Of a stretch of DNA of 64,000 bases, positions 48,913 to 61,019 are shown one piece after another. Below the pieces are notes generated by a model. That model did not search any database. It was not told the DNA's origin and saw only the letters and a list, made by a program, of their open reading frames with translations. The position numbers and the translations under genes were made by a program. Source of the stretch: Anaeramoeba flamelloides. Taxonomy: Eukaryota > Metamonada > Anaeramoebidae. The stretch covers positions 8,742,001 to 8,806,000 of the forward strand of contig JANTQA010000047.1 in NCBI GenBank assembly GCA_027625915.1. The letters are read 5' to 3'. Positions within the stretch are counted from its first letter, which is position 1, and every line of letters begins with the position of its first letter.

Positions 48913-51900
48913 TTAATTTTCATTCATTTTTTCCCAATTATCTTGTGACATTTTCTTTACATAGGTAGAAGGGAAATAACCAAGAGCATTATCAAGTTTT
49001 TTCTTTGTTGCATGTTTTATAACTGTCCCGTACCACCAATCTTCGTCTTCGGTTGAAATAATTGAAAGTACATCTCCTTTGTTTATTGGTAAATCGTCAG
49101 GACTTTCTCCGTCTGGAACAAATTTATATAACGCAGTTGCTTTAAAGAGTATTTTGTAACCCTGTATTGTTTTAAGGTTATTATCATTGTTTTTGGCTTT
49201 TTTTTGGATTTGATTCTTGCTATTATCGTTATCGTTACCCTTTTTCTGATTTTTTTTGTTTTTTTTTTGAACATTGGATTGTTTCCATTCTAATTCTCCA
49301 TTTGAGAATAAATAATCGTTAAATTGGATCATAACCTTAACCAATTTTAAATATTCTTCATTTATTTTGGTTCTTTCATTATATTTTTTCTTCAAAAATA
49401 AACTAGCAGCAAATATTTTAATCATAGATGTTTCTGGAATTTTCTTTGATTTTAAAAGCTTGATTAGTCGATCCAAAAAATCAAAAATTGAATGTAAAAG
49501 TGTTTTAATCTCTTCAGAGATTTGCTCAACAAAAGAATGAATTGATACCATTCTTTCCTTATTTTCTTTTTGGTCTATTGATGAAATCATTATTAAAAAG
49601 AAGATCAATAGAATAATTAGCAATGAAGAAAGTATAATTAATAACTAGAGACAACAAAAGAAAAGGTAAAAGAAATATATATATTAAAAGAAATATTACT
49701 AATTGTTTCGAACAATTTTGGAATCAGTGCTTTTGGTAAAAGAGTGTCGGGAAGTTCAATAATCCAATCAATTAACAATTCTGAAATATTAAGGGGATTA
49801 TTTTCATTTTCAAAAGTAACTGACAGTCCACGATCGTATTTTAATTTATAAGGAATAATGTTTTTTTGTTTTCCAGACACTACAAATATTTCTGAATTAA
49901 CTATTTGCAAAAATTATGAATTAAAAAAAATCGAAATTATTTTTTAAAAAAAAGTCAATATTATGATATTTTTATATCGAATTTGAAGTTTATAAAAAGA
50001 TTCATACCATTTTTTATCAAATATTTTGTTGTTTGTTGGACAATTTCTGGTACATCCGAATTGTTTCTTTTTAAAACAACTTTTAATGGCACACCAAATA
50101 TGTTTGTTGGTTTTTGTTGCAGATCTTGATTATTTGGTATACTTTTTTTTGGAGTCGGTTTGGGTGGTAGTTTTTTTGTAATGGGTTTGGGTGGGGTTTT
50201 TTTTTTCATTGCTTGTTGTGTGTTTTGGGTCTTTATTGTTGTTACATTTTTTTTTATTGGGGTTTTTAGATCTGAGATTTTTTTTACTTCCTTAAAAATG
50301 TTAAAAAGAACAATTAAGATAATATAAATAATAATAATAAACAATTTATTAGAAATAATGAGAAAAAGGTTTTTAAATACTATCAAAATATTTTTAAATT
50401 GTTAAAGTTTTTACAATACATTTTAAAACTATTTATTCAATAAATACCCTCAACCTTGTCTTACACAAAAAAAAAAAAAAAAAAAAAATAAAAAAAAAAA
50501 AAAATATACCTCATCAAGAATGGAAATTTGCCTTGAAATCGCTACATACCATCCTTGTCTTTCAATTTCGCCGACAGCTTTAAAATGCCAAAGTCTGTTT
50601 GGTGTTTGAATGGTAAATAACCCTTTTTTCCTTTTTTTTGGTGACTTTTCAACGACTGCGTCCTGTAACAAAACAGTTCCAAGTGGTACAAAATCCTTTT
50701 GTAAATATCAATAACAATTTGTAAATAAATATTAGATATCCATAGAGAAGAAATTTAAGTTAAATATTGTTTTTTTTGAAATGGAGAGAAAACATTCGTT
50801 ATTTAAAATGTTTCTTAATTGTTTTTGTATTTTTCTACAAAATATAATAAATTGGAGACAGTTATAATACACTTGAAGTTTCTACTTTCAAAAAGAATTG
50901 GACGGGCGATATTATTCTAATTAAAGTTTTTCTTAAACAATAAAGATGAAATTATGATTTGAAAAGTGTTTCTGTAATTTATGTTTATGTGATGATTTCT
51001 GCTATGTTGCTCAAATTTTGAAATAGAGAAGTGTGGAAAAATAATTATCATAGGATGAGTTGTGTCGCTTTTTGAAAGTTAGCTCAAATTAATCGAATAA
51101 GAACATCAAAAAAAAAAAAAAAATGATTTTTAACAAAAATTAACACAGCTCATCCAAAATATATGACGAAAATAACATTTAATTAATATCAAAAATCTAT
51201 ATTTTTTAATAATGTTACAACTACTACATTATTTTATCTTGATTTAAATATTTGGGAAATCTTTAGATCTCCTACTTTTACAAACAAAACTAATTCACAA
51301 GAAAGTTTTTTTTTTTTGTTTTAAATACTTGTTAAATTTTGGTATATCTTCAAAAATTGATTAATTATATAAATTTTTTTTTTTTTTAAATGCTTCCAAA
51401 AATGTTTATTTAGTGTTTTTTGGGCATACTCCAGGCTATTAATATCAAATTTTAATATCTATATTTCTTAATGGTATTTTATTATTAAATAGGAGAAAAT
51501 TTTCACTTCAATATTTGTTTTTTCATTTACTTCCAATCTTTAATTATAATAAATTAATTATCCTTTCAGTTTGTTCTTTTTCATTACATCCGTTCCAAAC
51601 CTACCATGAAATATATGACAAATAGAAAAGACGCGTTCTATCTCACACTTTTCTATCTAAAACGGGATTTTAGGGTTATTATGATAGCCTATTATAAACC
51701 ATAAAAATCTGTAATAGTGTATAATAGAAAAAAATATGTTTTTGTATTTAACAGAGGTCGAAAATTCAATTTCACAGACTGTTTAGAACATTTGTATATA
51801 AATAGCTTTTATGATGTTCAAACAGATTCATTTTCTCTTTATTTTTCGAGTTGAAACTTTAACTTTCAAACGACAAACGACAGACGACATACGAAAGACG

Positions 51901-53666
51901 ACAGACGACAGACGGCAAATGAAAAATGACAAACGACAATCGATAAAAAAAGTCAAAGAAAATTTGAAGTGAAAATTTTTCGCCTTTCATATACAAATAC
52001 AAGTATATTGTCTGGTTATGAAAAAATTTCCAGTTTTCTTCTCTGAATAAAAATCTTGAATGTAGCATTATCCAGAAAGCATTCTTGAAATCCCAAGATC
52101 TAATCAATTTTCAATTGATCTGTGATAAGAAAGATTAATGGGTTTCAAAAATGTGAGAGAGGAAAAGTGCCAATTTATTTTTAATCCCAAAAGTAAGAAG
52201 AAGAAATGTTAAACCTGGAGGTGATCATAAGAAAATACTGTTAATTGAAAAATAAAACAACAAAATTTTCATTCAGTAGCCCAAATAAAAATCAAAATCC
52301 AAGAATTAAAAATAAAGCACTCGAGTCAGCAATTCTCAAAGGAAAATACTCTTACAACTGAATTTCAGAATTAAAGTGTTTTAATTGTTCTTAAAGTTTT
52401 AAAGGACTATCTCAAATAAAGCCACTCGGGGTGGTATATGAGTCAAAGCATTGTTGCTCTATTTCTGTCTTCAGATCCAGAAGAACTATAGAATTTCAAA
52501 ATTTACGTAATTTGTATTTACCAGATCAAAATTCCTAAATTGTAAGTTTTGTAGTGTTTTCCACAACCCAACCATTTTTCTTCTAAGGCAAATATTATCT
52601 TGTTTCCCATAAAAACCAATCAAAAAATCAAGTCTTATCAAAAAGGGTTGGGTTTAGGATAACAGTACCAATTTACAATTAAGAATTTGAATCATGCAAA
52701 ATTTCAAATTCCTAAATGTTGGAAATTTGAGAGTTCTTCTGGATCTCAAGACAGAAATAGAGCAACAATGCTTTGACTCATATACCACCCCGAGTGGCTT
52801 TATTTGAGATAGTCCTTTAAAACTTTAAGAACAATTAAAACACTTTAATTCTGAAATTCAGTTGTAAGAGTATTTTCCTTTGAGAATTGCTGACTCGAGT
52901 GCTTTATTTTTAATTCTTGGATTTTGATTTTTTTTTTTAAACACTGAATGAAAATTTTGCTTCATTAATTTTTGACACATAATATCTCTTCATAAATGGG
53001 AAAACGAGTCAACAAAACTTTTCCCCTTTCGGGTGAAAAAATAACTGTAAAAAAAGTAAAGAACAAAAATTTGGTTCGACAAATGAATATTTTTCTAAAA
53101 TTGTGGCTTTTGGGCAACTAAATTAATATTCGAATTTCTGAGAAATTTGTGTTTTGATGTTCAAAAAATCGAATTTTAAAAAAAAAAAAAAAAAAAAAAG
53201 AAAAAATATATACTGTAGGAGTTTTGTGATACTTTAAAGATCTCGAATAGAGCTTAAAATATCTTTTCTTCCAGTTTTTAAATTTTTCACCCTTTTTTAC
53301 TAACCAGCCCTCTTTAACAATTTGGCTTTTTGGGATATTAGATGTTTGTTCTTTAATCTCAAGTTTTGATTGCACCATAAATGCTTGTGGATCGATGTAA
53401 TCTGAAGGTTGCTGTGATTCCGTTTGTGGTTTAGTTTGCGTTCTTGTTTGTGGCTTAGGCTTTGGCTTTGGCTTTGGCTGGTAGTCTGTTTCTTCCACAT
53501 AATTACTTGGAAACGCACCATTTTTCTTGGTTTTTATATTTTCGCCATAATACCAACCATCTTCAATTTCTTTGATAAACCTGATAATTTCATCAACACT
53601 TAACTCAAGTTCATCGTTTTCTGTGGGTAAATATTCAAAAACTACTTTCAAATAGCGATTAGTCAT
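48913..53666 (-). CDS. SH3-PH-RhoGAP-SH3 signalling protein (five exons)
   Basis: Exons 53666-53214, 50695-50510, 50290-50008, 49900-49700 and 49574-48913 join in frame into about 594 residues. Domains: SH3 at 1-60 (VVFEYLP...DGWYYG...GAFPSNYV); a PKPKPKP linker; PH at about 118-210, split by intron 1 (KEGWLVKKG...KNWKKRYFKL, then RLWHFKAVGEIERQGWYVAI); a Pro/Lys segment (TPPKPITKKLPPKPTP); RhoGAP at about 276-480; and a C-terminal SH3 at about 518-590 (ATALYKFVP...DWWYGTV...GYFPSTYV). RhoGAP domains accelerate GTP hydrolysis by Rho/Rac proteins. Here the arginine-finger position in EGIFR-x-SG reads SEIFVVSG (Val314), and the Lys of the LLK-xx-LREL motif is Ile351, so catalysis is doubtful. 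It is probably a membrane-linked scaffold that binds Rho proteins. Introns 2-4 are 219, 107 and 125 bp. Confidence 0.87.
51869..51945. repeat. degenerate 7/8-bp minisatellite (CGACAGA)n
   Basis: About ten imperfect units such as CGACAAA, CGACAGA, CGACATA, GAAAGA and CGACAAT in a row. Markedly more G+C-rich than the surroundings. Confidence 0.85.
52236..52990. mobile_element. foldback element, 700 bp with ~235-bp inverted arms
   Basis: The terminal CAAAATTTTCATTCAG at 52261-52276 is mirrored at 52944-52959. The arms 52261-52500 and 52722-52959 are inverted copies. Over the inner 190 bp or so I find a single mismatch (TCTTCAGATCC against TCTTGAGATCC). The loop of about 220 bp is non-coding. 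The outer motif ACTGTTAATTG at the left is shared with the smaller MITEs at 9.8 and 16.4 kb, so this is a larger member of that family. It lies within the RhoGAP gene's first intron. Confidence 0.8.
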
Positions 53667-54689
53667 TTGTTAAAAAAAATGAATATTATCTTCATATTTT
53701 CCTTTACCCAAAGAAGGGTTTGAATAAAACTAAAAAATTGATTGAACATAAATAATGATATAAACTGAGAAATTTAAACATCACACACCGTTTTTATAAC
53801 TTGAATAATCTTGAAAAGTCAAATATTCCAAATTTGGAAAACAAAGGTTTTTTTTTGCAAATCTACAAAAGAGTAATGTTCTCCTATCAAAATTTTGATA
53901 GGTACAGACAGAAAAACAATATAAAGTAAATGTGAAATTCCAAAGTAGAGCTTTTTTGACAATAAATAAATGTTAAATTATGGAATTCGGAAAAAACCCT
54001 TTTTCATTTTTAATAATATTGTTCATAGCATCTAATCATTTTTTGAATCTTACTTATCAACTCAGAAATGTCAAAAACGAAAACACCATGTAACAAAAGA
54101 TCAATTCAGTCATTTTAATCCAGCCTTTTGATTTAATATTTTCGAATTTCCACAAAAAATATCAAAGTTGAATCAGCAAATGTAAATAAAGGTAGAGAAG
54201 GATAAATAGAATTTCGAGGAAAATCGAGACAATCAAAAAAGATTCCAATATTAGACTTTAAGAACAATACACGATAATTCACTTCTAAACGGTAAAGATA
54301 TCACATAACCATGTAAATTTACAAAACACTCTTTTAACTTTAAATAATTCATTTTTATCGTTTATTAAAATTTCGAAAAATGACTCAAACAAACACTTTA
54401 GGAATTGATTTTGAGACTTTTTTAATATAACTCTTGAAAAAATTATTTAAAATATGGTTGTTTGTAAAAATAGTGAAATAACCCTTGTTTTCCAAATAAT
54501 TAATTTTGAGAAAAATGAAAAAATTGTCTCTATCTTTGTTTGTGACTTTCTTTAATTTAATCTTAATCAACTGATTTATTTTGTTTCGTTGAAATCAAAA
54601 GCATGAATTTTCAAGATTTTTCATGTTTTTTTTTTTTCAAGTAGGACGAAATTACATTTTGCCCAATTAAAAAAAGATTTGTTTGTGTG

Positions 54690-55000
54690 AAATTGAAAGT
54701 TTGAAACCAAAATCCCATTAGCTGCTCTATTTATGAAAAGAAAGCGAACCCAAAGTAATAGAGAAAAATCCTATATTTTTTGAACATTTTTTTTGATTGA
54801 ATTTTTTGTTTTATTCAATCTAGTTTTTGTATCTAGAGATGTGTTTATATGAACGATTGAAATTAATCAAATCGTAAACTTAAAAAAAAAATAGATACGA
54901 AGAAGGTGTGCATTTTTAACAAACTCTTTTCTTTTTAGAAGATCATACAAGAAACATAACGTTTCCAAATAAATTTGTTTAAGGACGATCTAAAATTAAT
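54690..55000 (+). repeat. 0.3-kb dispersed repeat, copy 1
   Basis: Shares CTATTTATGAAAAGAA, TTTTTTGAACATTTTTTTT, ATCTA..ATGTGTTTATA and TTTCCAAATAAATTTGT in order with 56700-56990. Non-coding. Confidence 0.6.
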
Positions 55001-55957
55001 CCACTATTAAACGGTATGTACCCTAAAACATTGTGTGGATGGACTATTTCTCTCTTGAGATCGAGAAAAACAATTAAATTTCAATAAATTTTATTGGTAT
55101 TTGAATAATAAATAGGAAAAAATTTCACTTCCTTTTCAAACCCATCTTCAAACACAACCACAAATAACAACCTACTTTTGTTTGAGATTTCAATTTAGGA
55201 AAGAAAAATTTGGAAAATTAATTTCAAATTTTTTTCCCATTTAAAATTCGAATACTACACATGTGCAAAAATTGAAAAATGAAAGATTCGAAATTTTCAT
55301 GTTTAGAGTTTTCTATATTACTGTGACTTCAATAACATTGATAAGGCACACTTCTCATCCTTTAAAAAGTCTTTACTCTTTTTGTTTAATAAATATTTCT
55401 ATTTTTTGTTTTTTTTTTCTTTCTTCGATCAAAATTTTGAAAATTTTTTACTTTTGATTTCAGGTGGTATTGTGAAATAAATTAATAAAAACAATTTTTG
55501 TGGTTGAGATGGGTTTTCGTCAATAAGTTACTGCGAGGTATACACAAATCTTAGTTAGCCAGCAAAAAAAAACTTTCTTAAAAATAATTTAGAAATAGAA
55601 AATTCATTTTTCCTTCTTTTTAGTTTCAACTTTCTTTGTCAACGAATTTTATCGATCGAGCTTTTGGCAAAATTCATTTCTGCTGGATTGAAAAAAAAAA
55701 TTACACTAATTAGTCAAAGTCCCAACAAAAGAACAATAAGCCTAAGAACACTTAACTGGATTTTAAGCAAATATTTTGGAATTATTACTGAAATATATTT
55801 ATTGAGAGACAAATATATTATTCGCTTTTTGGCAGTTTGGAGTTCACTTGGTTTCAGTCTTTTGTTTGACATTTTGTTTTTTTTTTTTTTTATTAAAAAA
55901 AAATTTTAGTGCAACCACACAAAAATTTCGATCATTTTCGCGAGTTCGATCATTGAA

Positions 55958-55982
55958 AAGGCTTTATTTCAGTGAAATAAAG
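55958..55982. repeat. 11-bp stem hairpin
   Basis: A perfect stem GGCTTTATTTC / GAAATAAAGCC around AGT, followed by three ATAATTCG-like units. Not near a recognised gene. Confidence 0.6.
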
Positions 55983-56045
55983 CCGATAATTCGATAATTC
56001 GATAATACACCTCTTCCAAAATTTCCAAGAACAGACCCAAGTAAA

Positions 56046-56573
56046 CTAAATTCCAAAAATTTGGACACGCCGTTTAAACAGTTGTAAGAATAACAATACA
56101 CAACTTTAAATTCAATTTGAGAATAATTTTGATTTTACAAAGCTATTTCATTTTTTGTCTTTTTTGTTTTTGTTTTCATTTCCTTTTTCCAGTTACCTAA
56201 TCAATTTTAATTAGATCTGGGAATTTTTTTCGATGGCTGATAAAATGTTTTGTGTTGAGCTTGTTAAATTGGAAAATCACTTACAATTGGTAGATAGTAT
56301 CTTATCATTTGACTGATCAAAAATTGTTGGTTTAATTTCAACAAATTTTCCAATACAAATTTTTTATATAGCTCGTTTCATTATTTTGGATACACTAATT
56401 TTTTATTTTTCATTTTGGATTTTTTTCTTTTATTTGGATGAAAATGTTTACTTATAAAAACATTAATATTAGGCTATGTAAATGAGATTTTAGATTAGGT
56501 TTAGAAAAATATAATAAATTGAGTTTTGACCATTTTTGATTTTATTATGTCTAAATTTTTGGAATGGGGTTTA
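56046..56573 (-). mobile_element. Tc1-like repeat (GGACAC family), inverted copy
   Basis: The left end AAATTCCAAAAATTTGGACAC and the right end GTCTAAATTTTTGGAATGGG are inverse to each other. The interior reads inverse to 2720-3241 (ATTAGATCTGGG against ATCCAGATCC). The best-preserved termini of the family. About 528 bp. Confidence 0.6.
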
Positions 56574-56699
56574 TAAGAAACGACACGTGCCCAACACACA
56601 AGATTATATTTAAGGAAGTAAGCCCATTTTACCATTTTGAAAAATTTTAATTGTAGAAACCTTACTGAAAAATAATTTTTTGAGTACCAATTTGATATT

Positions 56700-56990
56700 G
56701 AAACTTTGAAACCAAAAAACCATTCACTGTTCTATTTATGAAAAGAACGTAAAGCAATTCAGAGTTGAATCTTAAATTTTTCAATTTTTTGAACATTTTT
56801 TTTTTAAAATTTTTGGTTTTATTAAATTTGGTATTGGATCTAAAAATGTGTTTATACTAGAAATGAGTGAAATTAATCCAAGAGTAAACCAAAAAAAGGA
56901 TCCAAAAAGGTGTGTATTTGAAACAAATATTTTCTTTAACAAGACCAAACACGAAAGATCACCTTTCCAAATAAATTTGTAGAAATCAAG
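56700..56990 (+). repeat. 0.3-kb dispersed repeat, copy 2
   Basis: Partner of 54690-55000, in the same orientation about 2 kb away. Diverged, non-coding. Confidence 0.6.
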
Positions 56991-57099
56991 AATGAAAAAA
57001 TAAAAATCGAACAAAAGCTATTTTTGAATATTTGTTTTCTTTTTCTTCTTAATTTATATGAATCCAAAAAAATTATAAACTTGAGTTACTCGCCCTGTT

Positions 57100-57315
57100 A
57101 CTAAACCAAATTTCATAATAAATTGCCGAATTATTATTTTATTTTTTACTTTTTTTTCTTTTATTTTTAGATGAAAAAACAATATATCTAGTGTATCGAA
57201 CTGAATACTAAAATAGTAATTTTATTATTATAATAGATAACTTCAATTTTTAAAAAATTTTTTCTTTTAAATTTGATTTTTAATGGGCTAATGATTTTGA
57301 AATGGAGTTTAGTTA
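57100..57315 (+). repeat. dispersed ~0.2-kb repeat
   Basis: Matches 13060-13262 through TAACTTCAATT and GATTTTTAATGGGC, ending GATTTTGAAATGGAGTTTA. Non-coding. Confidence 0.45.
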
Positions 57316-58764
57316 TTAATATTTTACAAACTATTTTTTACAAATTTACTTTCAAAATTCAATTTTCAAATATTTTTATTTAAATAAAAATAAAATATAG
57401 AATCCTATTTCAAAAATTAAAATTAAGGGGTTGAAATCTCGGAATCAAAAACAGTTTCAAAATATTCAACCCAAAATATAAGAAAATTTTCATAGAAAAA
57501 AAATTCCAATCATATTCATAATATTTTTGAGTTCTTATTTTTATCAAAATAAATAATTATAAAATCAAACCAATTCTTTAGTAAATATTTTTTTCTGAAG
57601 CGGAATTTAATAAATATCCTACTTTCTGAACCAATTCAAAATTCGATGAATTAAATGAAAATAGGATTTTTAAATTCATTTTGTGAATTCTGTAGAAATA
57701 ATGCGCAATTTGTTAGAAAAAATTTTACAAACAAAGGCATTTTCATGAAGAATTAACAATAAAATCAAATTAAGAATAATGTAATTGTATCAATTGTTCC
57801 AGATAAGCTCACAAAATAAAGGATTTTTTTGATTTTATTTTGTTCAATCTTTTTGGTTTTTATTTTCATAACCATTATTTTTTCCAAAGTTATATTTCAC
57901 AATCAACCAATTTCCAGATTTTGTTTTTACTTTAATGTTAAAATTTCCATCATTTTCCCCAAAAAATAAAATTAATCTAATTTCAACACTTGAGCACTAA
58001 ATTCAAAAATCAAGAGAAAAAAATAAAATAAAATCAAATTAAAAAGTTCAAAAAATTCTAATTAACTTTTCTAGGTTTAATTAAAATAATTAAAGTTCTG
58101 ACATTTTTTAAACATTTTAAAAAACTAAAATATTTTTCATATTCAAAGTTGTTAATTTTTTTTTATTTTTTTCCATCTATTTGAAAAAAAAGATAAAATT
58201 TTCAGATTTTCTTGAATACTTTTAAAAAAATTATTTATAGTTAAATTTTTTAAAACAAATTTTTATGAAATGAAATAATGTTTTATTTTTTTTCTTACCT
58301 TAATAATGATTTTATAAAATGAATATTTGAAAACAAAAATATTTTTAAATTTCAAGCATATTTAATATAAACTAAAATTCAAAATTTTCCACATCGTTTA
58401 AATAGTTCAAATAATCACAATAATACAATTTTATTCAAATTGGAAATATTCTTGTTTTTTTTGTTTCTAATTAGAAAATCTTTTTTTTTTCATCTGATAG
58501 TTTTTATTTTCATTTACATTTTTTGAAAGGTATAACTTTTTTAATTCTATTGAATTTAATTTCAACAACTGATATAATATAATAAAATTGTTAAATATTT
58601 GAACCCAAATAAAATTACTTGATAGGTTCTAACCATTGGATCGATCAATATTACTCTTAGAATTTAAACAAATGTACCATCAGATTTTTTTGTTTTACCA
58701 ACTCAAAAAAGTTAACACACTCTTGATTTATTAGTATTAATAATTTTTTTTTGTTTTCTGGGTA

Positions 58765-58961
58765 CAGTCAGTTTCACTTTTAAGGCACAAACTAGCAACG
58801 GAATTTAAGGCACAAGAAAATCTCAAATTAAGGTACAAAATTTGGAATTTTTTTTTTTACAATTTTTTTTTATTTGAATTTGAATTTTGTACCTTAATTT
58901 GAGATGTTTTTTGTGCCTTAAATTTCGTTGAAAGTTTGTGCCTTAAAAGTGAAACTGACTG
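58765..58961. mobile_element. palindromic CAGTCAG MITE, copy 10
   Basis: TA-flanked and full length. Both arms carry the variant AAGGTACAAAATT instead of AAAGCACAAAATT, while the CTAGCAACGG change is in the left arm only. Confidence 0.9.
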
Positions 58962-59176
58962 TAACGGCTGCCCAAAAAAAGTAGATTTTTTTCAACAAAA
59001 TATCAATCGATGCCAAACCAGTTTATTTTAGAATTTTTTGTAATTTTTTTTGACATTTTTTTATTATCTAGATTTCAGGTATTCTGTCCCGTTGGGGCAA
59101 CCATCAAAATGTCTATGTGAAAAAAGTTAGAAGGAGCATGAAATAGAAAAAAGTAAAAAATCTTAATTTAATTATA

Positions 59177-59374
59177 CAGTCAGTTTCACTTTTAAGACAC
59201 AAACTTTCAACAAAATTTAAGACACAAAAAAAAATCTCAAATTAAGGCACAAAATTTGGAATTTTTTTTTTTACAATTTATTTTATTAGAATTTGAATTT
59301 TGTGCCTTAATTTGGGATTTTTTATGTGCCTTAAATTTTGTTGAAAGTTTGTGTCTTAAAAGTGAAACTGACTG
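59177..59374. mobile_element. palindromic CAGTCAG MITE, copy 11
   Basis: TA-flanked. The private variants AAGACACAAAC and CAACAAAATTT are found in both arms as exact inverses. The minus-strand frame at 59237-59428 is the arm translated, not a gene. Confidence 0.9.
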
Positions 59375-59899
59375 TAAAAGTTCAAAAAAAAAAAAAAAAA
59401 TCTTCCAATTCAGCATAATACATATCAATTTTTAATAAACATCCTATTTATTTAAAAAAATGATATTTTTTTTATGTCTATCGATACAGAAAGTGAAATT
59501 TTTACTAGAGATGAATTTTTTTTGTAATATTTTTTTTTTTTAATTTTAATAAATTTAATATCCTAATAATATGTTACAGAATGTTAACGTAAACAATAAG
59601 ACATCATTATATCAAACTATAATCAAAAGTATATCTTTTGTGAAATTTTAATACTCAAAAAAAAATAATAATGATAAAAAAAAATTAAAAAAATTTAAAA
59701 TTATTTTTTTTCTAGTAATTTTAATAGGAAAAAAAATTAATTTTTTTCACTTTTTGGCAAACAAAACCGAAAAATTCAAGATATTGGAAAATTGACTTCA
59801 TGTTTCATTTAGGTACTATGTTGTGAAACGGATTTTCACTCTTAAAAAAATTTCAATTTTTCAAAAATATCGAAAAAAAAATTTTACACTTGTGTAGTA

Positions 59900-60720
59900 G
59901 GAATTTGGAACTTTTTCATAATCAAAATTCTTAATTGTTAGTTGTTAATGATCAACCACAACCTAACCACTTTACTTTTAAGGAATGTTTTATCTAGTTT
60001 CCAATTAAAATATTTGAAAAAAACGAGTTAGAACAAAAAGGATTGAATTTTTTTTCAATGGTTTTTAAAAGCTTCCAATTAAGAATTCTAACTTGCAAAA
60101 TTTGAAATTAATAAAAATTTGAATGTTACTGTTGTCAAAATAATGTGTATCTAAAAGTTAAATCTGTGTTTCAAAATAAAAAACATATTTTATGGGTTTT
60201 AACAGACCTATACTTTAACCGATCAAAGAAACTGACAATAAATCATAATCATTTATGGTTTTGATTTCTTAAAGTTCTATTATTTAAAAAGAAATTCCAA
60301 AAATTGGAGATCAAACTGGAATTTTTATCTCAAAAAATATAAAATTTAAAAGAAAATTTTTATCAAAATACAAAAAAAAAATTTACAAAAACTAAGAATA
60401 TTAAGGAAAATTTTCACGAATTTTATTCTAAATTTAAATTTTACTCAAAATAACACTAATGAATTAACCATCAAATTTAATTTTAACTTAGGTATAATAT
60501 TGGGTAGTGGATTTAATGTTACATTGTAACAAGTAGAAAAAATAGTTAGGATTATATTTTAAAACACAGATTATCGTCTTTGGTAATACATTATTTTGAT
60601 CACTGAATAGTTTTTCTGGATCTCAAGAGATAACCAATAGAATCACAATAATGTTTTGACACATAGTTCACCATAATGACCTAGTTATTTATTTTCCTTT
60701 AAAACACAAAAGAAAAAAAA
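59900..60720. mobile_element. old copy of the foldback element, split by another repeat
   Basis: 59900-60133 matches the loop region of the 52-kb element (CCACAACCTAACCACTTT, TCCAATTAAGAATT). 60603-60720 matches its right arm (TTCTGGATCTCAAGA, CAATAATGTTTTGACACATA, TCCTTTAAAAC). In the 52-kb copy these parts are contiguous. Between them lies the 0.47-kb repeat 60134-60602. Confidence 0.55.
60134..60602 (+). mobile_element. 0.47-kb MITE-like repeat nested in the foldback copy
   Basis: The ends GTCAAAATAATGTGTA and (inverse) ATCAAAATAATGTATTA form terminal inverted repeats of about 14 bp. The interior matches the repeat copies at 21660-22160 and 3860-4270. Its position inside the older element gives the end points of this family. 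Confidence 0.55.
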
Positions 60721-61019
60721 TTCCTTCCCAAAAATAATTATAAAGATCGATTTTGTTTCTCTTCAAAAATATCTCAAGAATTTGAATTATTGTCTCGAAT
60801 TTCTCCATCTACTAAACTTTTTATTATTATTTTACAAAAGATTTTTTTACACATTCATTTTCCAAATTCCTATTTCAAATATTGCTTACAAATCAAGTAA
60901 AAACAAAGAATATTGTTTCAAAAAATTAAATCAGAGAATTGAATTCTCGAAATCAAAAAAACAACTACAGAAAACACAATCCAAATGTGAAAGAAAATAA
61001 AAAGATATTAATAAAGTAT

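Larger units (their letters stand above)
50696..53213 (-). other. giant first intron of the SH3-PH-RhoGAP gene
   Basis: 2518 bp, with donor GTATAT after the codons for KTPT and acceptor TTTACAAAAG before DFVPLG, inside the PH domain. It contains the 700-bp foldback element (52261-52959), a CGACAGA-type minisatellite (about 51869-51945) and A/T-rich sequence. Confidence 0.8.

Noticed and set aside
48913-49623. Treating each RhoGAP-gene exon as a separate small gene
   Set aside because: Splice sites, phases and domain continuity (PH and RhoGAP both split across introns) show that they are one gene.
55664-55909. 81-codon plus-strand frame with a hydrophobic tail
   Set aside because: The first 50 residues look moderately protein-like, but nothing is recognisable, the end is poly-Phe from a T-run, and no exon context is visible.
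55958-55982. Stem-loop considered as a histone-mRNA-type 3' element
   Set aside because: The stem and three-base loop do not match the histone consensus, and no histone gene is nearby.
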